A program made the translations under genes and the position numbers. The notes below the pieces were generated by a model that saw nothing but the letters and a program-made list of their open reading frames with translations, made no database searches and was not told the DNA's origin. From assembly GCF_016820515.1 (NCBI RefSeq), contig NZ_JADHDV010000007.1, positions 1 through 64,000 on the forward strand: a stretch of 64,000 bases of DNA. Reading direction: 5' to 3'. How positions within the stretch are numbered: position 1 is the first letter of the stretch; the number at the start of each line of letters is the position of its first letter. Below, one piece after another: positions 36,453 to 43,845 of the stretch. Origin of the DNA: Pseudoxanthomonas beigongshangi. Its GTDB lineage: Bacteria; Pseudomonadota; Gammaproteobacteria; Xanthomonadales; Xanthomonadaceae.

Positions 36453-36483
36453 AAAGAGCGGGCCGAATGGCCCGCTCTTTTTT
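36453..36483 (+). terminator. Strong intrinsic terminator (possibly bidirectional)
   Basis: AAAGAGCGGGCC (36453-36464) and GGCCCGCTCTTT (36469-36480) form a perfect 12-bp stem with a GAAT loop, followed by further Ts to 36483. It ends the symporter-methyltransferase transcript. On the minus strand it can also serve the M28 peptidase gene, which stops at 36505. Confidence 0.9.
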
Positions 36484-36504
36484 CATCCACGGAAGACGAA
36501 AGCA

Positions 36505-37920
36505 TCATTCCTGCGGCGGCTTGACCTGCTTGGGCTCGCTGCCGAAACCGCCCTCGGCCTCCGCCGCCAGATAGGCGAACACGGTATAGGCGGCCACGTT
36601 CTGCGCCAGCGCCTTGGGATCGATCTTGTCCAGGGTGTCGTCGGCGGTGTGGTGCAGGTTGAAGTAGTCGGTGCCATCCTGCGCCAGCCAACCCCAGGCC
36701 AGGCCCCGCGCGGCGAACGGGCTGATGTCCGGGCCGGGACCGCCCTTGTCGGCCTGGTACTCGATGCCCAGCGGCGCCAGTACCTCGGCGATCTGGCGGG
36801 TGGCCTCGCGGGCATGCTCGGGCGCGCTGGTGTTGAAGGCGTAGATGCGGCCGGCGCCGAAATCGCTCTCCGCGCCGATCTGGTGCAGGCGCACGTCGGC
36901 GGCGTGCTTCTCCGCATAGGCGCGGCCGCCGTACAGGCCCTGTTCCTCGTTGGCGAAGGCGACCACGCGGATGGTGCGCTTGGGCGCCTGCTTCAGTTGT
37001 CCGATCAGATGGCCGGCGGCCATGGTCAGGGCGACGCCGGCACCGTCGTCGATGGCGCCGGTGCCCAGATCCCAGGAATCCAGGTGGCCGCCGATGACCA
37101 CGACTTCCCTGGGCAGGCTGCGCCCGGTGATTTCACCGATCACGTTGTAGGAGGTGGCCTCGCCATCCCAGCCGCAATCCAGCGCCATCCGCACCTTGAC
37201 CGGGCCGCGCGCCAGCAGGCGGGCGAGCTGATCGGCGTCGGGGATGGTCAGCGACGCCGACGGTACCGGGGTCAGGCCGTCGTCGAAGCGGGTGATGCCG
37301 GTGTGGGCGACGCGATGGTTGTCGGTGCCGGCCGAGCGCATCAGGTAGCCGATGGCGCCCTTGCGGATCGCCGCCGACGGGCCGCGCGAGCGGATCGCGC
37401 CGCCGTTGCGGTAATCGCTGCCGGAACGATCCGCCTTCATTTGGTAATCGACGAAGGCGATCTTGCCCTTCAGCGAATCCGCGGGCGCGGCTTCCAGCGC
37501 GGCCAGATCGGCGAAGCGCACGATCTCCGCTTCCACCGTGCCGCCGGGGCTGCCACCCAGCGCGGTGACGGTCAGCGCCTGCGGATGCGCACCCAGTACC
37601 GCGGCGTGCTCACTGCGGCGTTCCCACTTGGGAAAGGTCACCGGTTCGGTCCATACCTTGTCAAAACCCAGCGCCTTGAACTTGGCGGTGGCCCAGGCCA
37701 CCGCGCGCGCGTCGGCCTCGCTGCCGGCCAGGCGCGGACCGACTTCGGTGGTCAGCGATTCCACCACCTTCCAGCCGGTGTCGTCGGCCAGCGCCTGCTC
37801 GCGCAGCTGCGCGGCGGTGGCCAGGGCGGCGTCGGGAATGCGGGTGGGTTTCTGCGCGGCGTGCGCGATGGGAGCGGAGAGGGACAGGCTGAGGGCGATC
37901 AACAACGGCGTCAGACGCAT
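36505..37920 (-). CDS. Secreted M28-family zinc aminopeptidase
   Basis: A 471-residue exported metallopeptidase. The signal peptide spans about residues 1-22 (cleavage near AHA-AQ). A PA-type insert domain lies around 130-260. The peptidase domain carries di-zinc ligands in GGHLDSWDLGTGAIDDGAG, the catalytic Glu pair in ANEEQGLYG, an Asp in GAESDFGAGR and a final His in HHTADDTLDKIDP. It probably removes N-terminal residues from peptides in the periplasm or medium. AGGGG precedes ATG 37920 on the minus strand. The gene stands alone, bounded by terminators. Confidence 0.93.
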   Translation of the reverse strand: MRLTPLLIALSLSLSAPIAHAAQKPTRIPDAALATAAQLREQALADDTGWKVVESLTTEVGPRLAGSEADARAVAWATAKFKALGFDKVWTEPVTFPKWERRSEHAAVLGAHPQALTVTALGGSPGGTVEAEIVRFADLAALEAAPADSLKGKIAFVDYQMKADRSGSDYRNGGAIRSRGPSAAIRKGAIGYLMRSAGTDNHRVAHTGITRFDDGLTPVPSASLTIPDADQLARLLARGPVKVRMALDCGWDGEATSYNVIGEITGRSLPREVVVIGGHLDSWDLGTGAIDDGAGVALTMAAGHLIGQLKQAPKRTIRVVAFANEEQGLYGGRAYAEKHAADVRLHQIGAESDFGAGRIYAFNTSAPEHAREATRQIAEVLAPLGIEYQADKGGPGPDISPFAARGLAWGWLAQDGTDYFNLHHTADDTLDKIDPKALAQNVAAYTVFAYLAAEAEGGFGSEPKQVKPPQE

Positions 37921-37961
37921 GGAGTACCCCTGGGAGCAGGCTGGAAATTGGGCAGGAAACA

Positions 37962-37995
37962 GGAAAGCCGCGAGCTTAGCAGCCCGCGGCTTTCC
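37962..37995 (-). terminator. Intrinsic terminator after mscL
   Basis: GGAAAGCCGCG (37962-37972) and CGCGGCTTTCC (37985-37995) form a perfect 11-bp stem with a 12-nt loop. On the minus strand it lies just past the mscL stop codon and is followed by TGTTTCC. It separates mscL from the downstream M28 peptidase. Confidence 0.7.
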
Positions 37996-38018
37996 CCGAT
38001 TGTGAAACAAGTCGTGGC

Positions 38019-38423
38019 TTACTTCTTCAGCGCGTCGCGGATCTCGCGCAGCAGCAGCACGTCTTCGGGCGGAGCGGCCGGTGCGTCTGGCGCCTTCTTG
38101 TAGAGGCGGTTGACCGCCTTGACCAGCAGGAAGATGGCAAAGGCGACGATGACGAACTGGATCAGCGTGTTGATGAACTCGCCGAAGCCGATCACCACCG
38201 CGGGAATCTCCTTGCCGGCGGCATCGACGGTGGCTTCCTTCAGCGTCCAGACCCACTTGGAGAAATCCACGCCGCCAACCAGCAGGCCGATCGGCGGCAT
38301 GATGATCTTGTCGACCAGCACGGTGACGATCTTGCCGAACGCCGCGCCGATCACCACGCCGACCGCCAGGTCGACCACGTTGCCGCGCGCGATGAATTCC
38401 TTGAACTCGCTGATCATGCCCAT
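38019..38423 (-). CDS. mscL: Large-conductance mechanosensitive channel
   Basis: A 134-residue inner-membrane channel that opens under membrane tension on osmotic downshock. The N-terminal amphipathic helix and TM1 read [20 protein letters not shown] and [13 protein letters not shown], the pore-lining pattern of MscL. TM2 is [20 protein letters not shown] (about 90-109), followed by the C-terminal helical bundle ([14 protein letters not shown]). The length is normal. ATG 38423 gives the canonical N-terminus (GMISEFKEF); an upstream ATG adds five non-conserved residues. Confidence 0.97.
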   Translation of the reverse strand: MGMISEFKEFIARGNVVDLAVGVVIGAAFGKIVTVLVDKIIMPPIGLLVGGVDFSKWVWTLKEATVDAAGKEIPAVVIGFGEFINTLIQFVIVAFAIFLLVKAVNRLYKKAPDAPAAPPEDVLLLREIRDALKK

Positions 38424-38530
38424 GCTGGATGTCCTCATGTCCGGGCGACAGCGCCCGTAGGCGCAAAACTATACCGTGGCGGGTGAAGATCGCATCCCCT
38501 TCCGCACGTTTTTCGCGCGAACGACGGGGA

Positions 38531-39235
38531 TCAGACGATCGTGCCGCGCAGTTCGACCACGCCGTCCAGCGAGGCGGCGAAGCGATCCCCGGCCACCAGC
38601 GGACCCACCCCGGCCGGCGTGCCCATGAACACCAGATCGCCGGCCTTGAGCGCGTAGAGCCGGGACAGTTCGTGCAGGATTTCCGGCACGTCCCAGATCA
38701 GATCCGACAGCGCGCCATGCTGGCGCACCTGGTCGTTGACGGCGAGGGTCAGCGTGAGCGCCGCGAGATCGCCCACGTCCGCCACGGGCACCAGATCGCT
38801 GATCGGCGCGGAATGATCGAAGCCCTTGCCGGTGTCCCACGGCAGCCCCTTGGCCTTGGCCGCGCCCTGCAGGTCGCGGCGGGTCAGGTCCAGGCCGACG
38901 CCATAGGCCACCACCAGCGCCTGCGCCCGTGCGGGATCCAGCTCGCCGGCCGGGGCATCCTGGCCCAGCGCGGCAACCAGTTCCACCTCATGGTGCAGAT
39001 CCTGCGTGCCGGGCGGGTAGGGAACATCCGCGTTACCGGCGACGATGGCATCGGCGGGCTTGTGGAAGAACACCGGCTGCCCGCGCTCCGTCTTCGAGGC
39101 CGGGGCGGCGGCGCCCATCTCGCGCGCGTGATCGGCGAAGTTGCGGCCAACGCAGAAAATACGGCGCACGGGAAACGTGCCGCCGCCACGCACGGGCACG
39201 CGCGGAACGGGAGGAGCGGGGAACAGATCGGTCAT
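38531..39235 (-). CDS. Fumarylacetoacetate hydrolase-family protein
   Basis: A 234-residue FAH-fold enzyme. The motif IFCVGRNFADHAREMG (about 26-41) is the family signature with a catalytic His. Metal ligands are expected at HHEVELVAALG (Glu pair) and in the GLDLTRRDLQ segment (Asp). C-terminal GDLVFMGTPAGVGPL completes the site. Short members of this family act as acylpyruvate hydrolases or oxaloacetate decarboxylases or tautomerases (YcgM/FAHD1-like); the exact reaction is uncertain. It is not adjacent to an aromatic degradation cluster. Confidence 0.9.
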   Translation of the reverse strand: MTDLFPAPPVPRVPVRGGGTFPVRRIFCVGRNFADHAREMGAAAPASKTERGQPVFFHKPADAIVAGNADVPYPPGTQDLHHEVELVAALGQDAPAGELDPARAQALVVAYGVGLDLTRRDLQGAAKAKGLPWDTGKGFDHSAPISDLVPVADVGDLAALTLTLAVNDQVRQHGALSDLIWDVPEILHELSRLYALKAGDLVFMGTPAGVGPLVAGDRFAASLDGVVELRGTIV

Positions 39236-39292
39236 GTCGGCGGCCGGCCGTGCCGGGCAGGGAAACGGCCGCTGAGTGTAGGACGCGCGCCG

Positions 39293-39565
39293 TCAGCGCG
39301 ACAGCGGCAACACCGGCTTGCGCACCACCTGGTACTCGGCTTCGACCACACCGCCACGCGCGATCGGCTTGCCGCGCTGCTTGAACAGCCTGTACAGCAG
39401 GCCGGCGGCGATCATGGCCGCGCCGATGAACACGCTGAAGAACACCAGCACGCACAACAAGGCCAGGCCCAGCAGGCCGATGGCCAGCCGCAGCAGCGGA
39501 TGACGGGGCTTGCGCGGAGCGAAGGCGGAACGGAAGGCGTTGAACTGGAAGCTGCGTGCGAACAT
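39293..39565 (-). CDS. Small membrane protein of unknown function
   Basis: A 90-residue protein with a basic N-terminus, one long or two closely spaced hydrophobic segments (about 25-58), and a charged tail. No family is recognised. The start at 39565 is inferred from the hydrophobic profile; the longer upstream frame crosses the Rieske gene on the other strand and lacks protein character. It is divergent from the Rieske gene. Confidence 0.65.
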   Translation of the reverse strand: MFARSFQFNAFRSAFAPRKPRHPLLRLAIGLLGLALLCVLVFFSVFIGAAMIAAGLLYRLFKQRGKPIARGGVVEAEYQVVRKPVLPLSR

Positions 39566-39659
39566 GGCGATGGGTCGTGACACAATGCGGCCGGAGCCGG
39601 ATGGCGTGCAGTATCCGGTGACAAGAATATGACGGTGTGAGAAGTTCGTTAAGGCGACC

Positions 39660-39983
39660 ATGGCCCTTATAGCGCTGGACAGAATAGAAGACGGCGGGTT
39701 CGCCGAAGTCGAAGCCGATATCGACGGAGATAGCGAGTCTCTGGTGCTTTTTAGGCAGGGCGGGGAAGTTCGCGCCTGGCTGAATGTCTGCCCGCATGCC
39801 GGCCGCCGGCTGGACTGGGCGCCGGGCAAGTTCCTGAAAAGCAAGGACGGCCTGCTGGTCTGCGCCGCCCATGGCGCCTCGTTCGAACTGCAGCGCGGCG
39901 ATTGCGTCGCCGGTCCCTGCCGCGGCGATTCGCTGCGGGCGGTGCCGGTGCAGGTGGTCGAGGGCATGGTGCGGCTGGTGTAG
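39660..39983 (+). CDS. Rieske [2Fe-2S] ferredoxin-like protein
   Basis: A 107-residue soluble Rieske protein. Cluster ligands are Cys44 and His46 (CPHAGR) and Cys68 and His71 (CAAHGA), the classic CxH-CxxH pair. Small cytoplasmic Rieske proteins such as NirD or dioxygenase ferredoxins have the same size. No dioxygenase or nitrite reductase gene is nearby, so its redox partner is unknown. It is divergent from the small membrane protein and precedes a REP pair. Confidence 0.88.
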   Translation: MALIALDRIEDGGFAEVEADIDGDSESLVLFRQGGEVRAWLNVCPHAGRRLDWAPGKFLKSKDGLLVCAAHGASFELQRGDCVAGPCRGDSLRAVPVQVVEGMVRLV

Positions 39984-39997
39984 CGCGCACGGCCAAC

Positions 39998-40075
39998 CTG
40001 TGGGAGCGACGTCAGTCGCGATGATCCACGGTGGCCCGCTCGGGCAATAGCTCGCGACTGACGTCGCTCCCACAG
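39998..40075. repeat. GTGGGAGCGACG-type REP pair
   Basis: CTGTGGGAGCGACG opens and CGTCGCTCCCACAG closes an element with long inverted arms. It lies between the convergent Rieske and SLC13 genes, the same kind of position as the copy at 12923. Confidence 0.8.
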
Positions 40076-40097
40076 TCGAGATGACAGGGGGCTGCGG

Positions 40098-41960
40098 CTA
40101 ACCCGCCCGGCCGTTCCACCAGAACAGCGCGTTGACCGCCAGCACCACCACCACGGTGTAGATCAGCGACAGAGGTCCGCCGACGCGCCACATCTGCCGC
40201 GAGGTGTAGTTGGCCGGGCCGGTGACCATCGAGATCACCGGGTTCGACGCGGTCATCAGGTTGTTGGAGGCCGACAGCGCGACGATCAGCGCAAACGCGG
40301 TCGGATTGCCGCCGGCGGCCAGCGCCAGGTTGATCGCCATCGGCACCATCACGATGGTCGCGCCGACGTGGCTGATCACCAGCGAGAAGCCGGTGGTGAG
40401 CAGTGCCACCGCGATTTCGATCAGCCAGACCGGCATGCCCTCGGGCAGGCGCTCGACGGTGTGCCCGGCGACCCACGCCGCCGCGCCGCTGCTGTCCATC
40501 GCCCAGCCCAGCGGAATCAGCCCCGCCATCAGGAACACCGTCTTCCAGTTGATCGCCGCGTAGGCCTCGTCCATCCGCAGCACGCCGGTCAGCAGCATGC
40601 CGGCCACGCCGGTCATCAGGGTCAGCGAGACCGGCAGCTTCGAGGTCAGCGCGATGATGATGGTGACCGCGAAGATGGTCATCGCGATCTTGAACTTGTG
40701 CGGCCGCTGCTCGCCCTTGGGATAGTCGGTCACCACCACGAAGTCGCGGCTCTCGGCGGCCTGGTGCAGGTCGGTCCAGATGCTGTGGAAGACCAGCATG
40801 TCGCCGGCGCGCAGCGGAATCTTGCGCACGTCCTCGCGCAGCACCTTCTTGTCGCGGTTGATCGCCAGCAGGCTGATGCCGGCCTGCTTTCGCAGGCGCA
40901 GGTCGGCGGCGGTCTTGCCGATCAGCTTGGAGGTCGGCGGAATCACCGCCTCGGAAATGCCCGCGCGGCTGGGATTGAACAGATCGCCGAAGTGGCGCAG
41001 GCGCGAGGACATCCGCAGGAAATGGTTCTGCGCGAAGTCGGCCACCTGCGGGCGCGAACCCATCACGCCCAGCACGCTCCCCACCCAGATGCGCATGTCC
41101 GCCGGCGGTGCCAGGCGGGTGTCGTTGCCGGTCTGCAGCGCCAGCATCAGCGGCGCGTCGTGCATCGCCTCGGCCTCGCCCAGCGACATGCCCACCAGCG
41201 GGCTTTCCGCGGTGACCAGCAGCTCGAACACGTCGCCCTCGATGCCGTAGGTATTGGCGAAATAGCTCTCGGTGCGCGCCGGGGTCACGCTGGTTTCGGT
41301 TTCGTCCTTGAGTTTCTTGTCGCCGTAGTAGCGGAAGTACAGCAGCGAGGCCAGCAGCAGCGCCACGCCGATCGGCAGCGGCGCGAACATGCGCAGCGGC
41401 TCCAGCGTGGCCATGCCGGAGGGCAGGTTGTTGTTGGCCGAGACCAGCAGGTCGTTCAGCAGGATCAGCGGCGAATTGCCGACCATGGTCAGCGCGCCGC
41501 CCATCACGATGGCCGCGGCGATGGGCAGCAGCAGGCGTTGCAGCGACAGCGAGGTGCGCGAGGACAGCCGCGAGGCGACCGGCATGAACAGCGCCATCAC
41601 CGACGGGTTCTGCATGAACGAGGAATTGAGGCCGGCGATGGCGGTGGTCATCAGCAGCAGCCGCTGCTCGACGCCGTGGCCGCGCCGCAACAGCCAGGAG
41701 GCCAGCCGGTTCAGCGCGCCGGTGCGGTCCAGGCCGGCCCCCAGGATCATGGTCGCGATGATGCTCATCACCGCGTTGCCGGAGAAGCCGCCGAAGATTT
41801 CCTCCGGCGCGATCAGGCCGGTGATGCCCAGGATCACCAGCACCACCAGCGCGACCAGATCGGCGCGGATGCGCTCGAACAGGAACATCGCCATCGTGAA
41901 GCCGACCAGCCCGAGCACGAGCTTCATGTCGTTGGTCAGCGTCAGCGCAGTGGTGATCAC
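40098..41960 (-). CDS. SLC13/DASS-type anion transporter with TrkA-C domains
   Basis: A 620-residue inner-membrane protein. Hydrophobic helices form the N-terminal half (about 1-200) and C-terminal half (about 395-620) of a DASS/ArsB-like fold. Two TrkA-C (RCK_C) regulatory domains lie between them (about 215-390; e.g. PPTSKLIGKTAADLRLRKQAGISLLAINR). Such proteins carry sulfate, dicarboxylates or other anions, and the substrate here is uncertain. Transport marks include SFMQNPSVMALFMP and SNNLMTASNPVISMVTGP. I chose GTG 41960; an ATG at 41993 is in frame but its residues are encoded by the adjacent repeat, and ATG 41927 is also possible. Confidence 0.88.
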   Translation of the reverse strand: MITTALTLTNDMKLVLGLVGFTMAMFLFERIRADLVALVVLVILGITGLIAPEEIFGGFSGNAVMSIIATMILGAGLDRTGALNRLASWLLRRGHGVEQRLLLMTTAIAGLNSSFMQNPSVMALFMPVASRLSSRTSLSLQRLLLPIAAAIVMGGALTMVGNSPLILLNDLLVSANNNLPSGMATLEPLRMFAPLPIGVALLLASLLYFRYYGDKKLKDETETSVTPARTESYFANTYGIEGDVFELLVTAESPLVGMSLGEAEAMHDAPLMLALQTGNDTRLAPPADMRIWVGSVLGVMGSRPQVADFAQNHFLRMSSRLRHFGDLFNPSRAGISEAVIPPTSKLIGKTAADLRLRKQAGISLLAINRDKKVLREDVRKIPLRAGDMLVFHSIWTDLHQAAESRDFVVVTDYPKGEQRPHKFKIAMTIFAVTIIIALTSKLPVSLTLMTGVAGMLLTGVLRMDEAYAAINWKTVFLMAGLIPLGWAMDSSGAAAWVAGHTVERLPEGMPVWLIEIAVALLTTGFSLVISHVGATIVMVPMAINLALAAGGNPTAFALIVALSASNNLMTASNPVISMVTGPANYTSRQMWRVGGPLSLIYTVVVVLAVNALFWWNGRAG

Positions 41961-41965
41961 GGCTG

Positions 41966-42120
41966 GGATTCGATATTCGGGATGACCGTCCATTCGGACG
42001 TTGAAAACCGGGATTCGGTAGGGCGGGCGCGCCGGTGGCGCGGGCCGAGTGCGGTGCCGGCACGGTTATCAGGCAATTTGGCGAAGACGTCCAATCCCGA
42101 GTTCCCTATTCCCTAATCCC
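41966..42120. repeat. GGGATTCGGGATT-type repeat between trmB and the SLC13 gene
   Basis: The left part reads GGGATTCGATATTCGGGATG and then GTTGAAAACCGGGATTCGG; the right part reads CCAATCCCGAG and CCCTAATCCCGG in inverted form. It shares about 40 nearly identical bases with the copy in cysNC. The outer end provides the last codons and stop of trmB. Confidence 0.8.
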
Positions 42121-42847
42121 GGTCATAAACCAGATCCCAGACGCCGTGGCCCAGCTTCTGGCCGCGGGTCTCGAAGTGGGTCTGCGGCCGCCAGGGCGGG
42201 CGCGGCACGTGTCCGCGCGGGCCGGCCCGGTTGCGCAGGCCGGGCGTGGCGTCGAGCACGTCCCACATCTGTTCGGCATAGTCCTGCCAGTCGGTGGCCG
42301 CATGCAAGCGTCCGCCGCTGCGCAGCTTGCCCGCCAGCAGGGCGGCGAAGCCGGGCTGGATCAGGCGGCGCTTGTTGTGGCGCTTCTTGTGCCAGGGATC
42401 CGGGAAATAGATGCGGATCTCGTCCAGCGAGCCGTCGGCGACCTCGTGCTGCAGCACTTCCACCGCGTCGTGGTGGTAGAGCCGCACGTGATCGCTGCCG
42501 TCCTCGGCCAGCGCGTTCAGCAGCCGGCCGACGCCCGGCGCGTGCACTTCCAGGCCGATGTAGTCGCGATCCGGATCCTGGGTGGCGGCGAAGCGAAGCG
42601 CCTCGCCGTTGCCGAAACCGATCTCCAGCACCCGCAACGCCTGCCTGCCGAACACCGCGTCGTAGTCGCGCGACTGGCCGGTGTAGTCCAGACCAAAGCG
42701 CGGCCACAGCGTATCGAACGCGCGTTGCTGGGCCTCGGTGAAGCGGCCCTGGCGCAGCACGAAGCTGCGGATCTGGCGCCGTCCTTCCTCCACCGTGAAT
42801 GGCTTGGGCGGGGTCTTGGCGCCCGGGCTGGAGAACGGATCGGTCAT
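42113..42847 (-). CDS. trmB: tRNA (guanine-N7-)-methyltransferase
   Basis: A 244-residue SAM-dependent enzyme that makes m7G46 in tRNA. The SAM motif [13 protein letters not shown] is at about 74-86. Catalytic and substrate residues appear in [21 protein letters not shown] and in [10 protein letters not shown]. The length is typical. The last three codons and the TAG stop (42113-42115) fall inside a copy of the GGGATTCGGGATT repeat, so the C-terminal end may differ from relatives. It starts 4 bp after thiG in the same direction, forming a thiG-trmB operon. Confidence 0.96.
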   Translation of the reverse strand: MTDPFSSPGAKTPPKPFTVEEGRRQIRSFVLRQGRFTEAQQRAFDTLWPRFGLDYTGQSRDYDAVFGRQALRVLEIGFGNGEALRFAATQDPDRDYIGLEVHAPGVGRLLNALAEDGSDHVRLYHHDAVEVLQHEVADGSLDEIRIYFPDPWHKKRHNKRRLIQPGFAALLAGKLRSGGRLHAATDWQDYAEQMWDVLDATPGLRNRAGPRGHVPRPPWRPQTHFETRGQKLGHGVWDLVYDRD

Positions 42848-42851
42848 CGGA

Positions 42852-43646
42852 TCAGCCGATCAGGCCGTCGATGGGGCTGGAGGCCGACGCGTTGCGCTTG
42901 CGCGGGATGCGCCCGGCCAGGAAGGCCTCGCGGCCGGCCTCGACCGCCTTACGCATCGCGCTGGCCATCAGCACCGGGTTGCGGGCGCCGGCGATGGCGG
43001 TGTTCATCAGCACGCCGTCGCAGCCCAGCTCCATCGCGATGGCCGCGTCCGAGGCGGTGCCCACGCCGGCATCGACCAGCACCGGGACCTTGGCGTTCTC
43101 GATGATTTCCAGCAGGTTGTACTTGTTCTGGATGCCTAGGCCCGAACCGATCGGAGCGGCCAGCGGCATCACCGCCACGCAACCGATGTCTTCCAGCCGG
43201 CGGGCCAGGATCGGGTCATCGCTGGTGTAGACCATCACCTGGAAGCCGTCTGCCACCAGTTGCTCGGCCGCGGCCAGGGTCTGCACCACGTCGGGGTACA
43301 GGGTCTTCTGGTCGCCCAGTACCTCCAGCTTGACCAGGGTGTGGCCGTCCAGCAGCTCGCGGGCCAGCCGGCAGGTGCGCACCGCATCGTCGGCGGTGTA
43401 GCAGCCTGCGGTGTTGGGCAGGATGGTGTAGCGATCCGGTGGCAGCACGTCGAGCAGGTTGGGCTCGTTGGGCGACTGGCCCAGATTGGTGCGGCGGATC
43501 GCGACGGTGACGATTTCGGCGCCCGCGGCCTCGGTGGCCAGGCGGGTTTCCTCGAAATCCTTGAATTTTCCGGTGCCGGTGAGCAGGCGGGAACGGTAGC
43601 TTTTTCCCGCAATGACCAGCGGGTCGGTGTGGGTATCGTGAGGCAT
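42852..43646 (-). CDS. thiG: Thiazole synthase
   Basis: A 264-residue (beta/alpha)8 enzyme that forms the thiazole ring of thiamine from 1-deoxy-xylulose 5-phosphate, dehydroglycine and ThiS-thiocarboxylate. The Schiff-base lysine is Lys106 in LVKLEVLGD. Phosphate-binding loops occur in [12 protein letters not shown] and [11 protein letters not shown]. The length matches ThiG. In relatives thiS directly precedes thiG; here thiS is found at 48994, with three genes between them on the opposite strand. thiG must therefore use its own promoter in 43647-43845. Confidence 0.96.
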   Translation of the reverse strand: MPHDTHTDPLVIAGKSYRSRLLTGTGKFKDFEETRLATEAAGAEIVTVAIRRTNLGQSPNEPNLLDVLPPDRYTILPNTAGCYTADDAVRTCRLARELLDGHTLVKLEVLGDQKTLYPDVVQTLAAAEQLVADGFQVMVYTSDDPILARRLEDIGCVAVMPLAAPIGSGLGIQNKYNLLEIIENAKVPVLVDAGVGTASDAAIAMELGCDGVLMNTAIAGARNPVLMASAMRKAVEAGREAFLAGRIPRKRNASASSPIDGLIG

Positions 43647-43728
43647 CGGCGGATTATCGCCGATCCCGGCCGGGCGTGCGTGAGCGGAGCGACGCGGGGC
43701 GCCGGAAAAGCGGGATCGGCGTCGCGAT

Positions 43729-43756
43729 GGTCATCGGATTGACCCGCCGCGGTCAC
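43729..43756. promoter_or_regulatory. Inverted repeat in the thiG/TonB-receptor gap
   Basis: GGTCA (43729-43733) and TGACC (43740-43744) form an inverted repeat around six bases, and a further GGTCAC follows at 43751-43756. The region serves both divergent genes, so it could be an operator. I could not match it to a standard Pho box or Fur box. Confidence 0.3.
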
Positions 43757-43845
43757 CCCGACGACATATCCGCTGGCCAACATCCCGTCGATCACGGCGC
43801 GGCGCCACTGCCGCGCGATCGCTCTTCCTCCCCCAGGAAACAACC

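Noticed and set aside
42049-43230. Several plus-strand frames opposite trmB and thiG
   Set aside because: Both minus-strand genes have full family motifs. The opposite frames are Arg/Ala-rich shadows.
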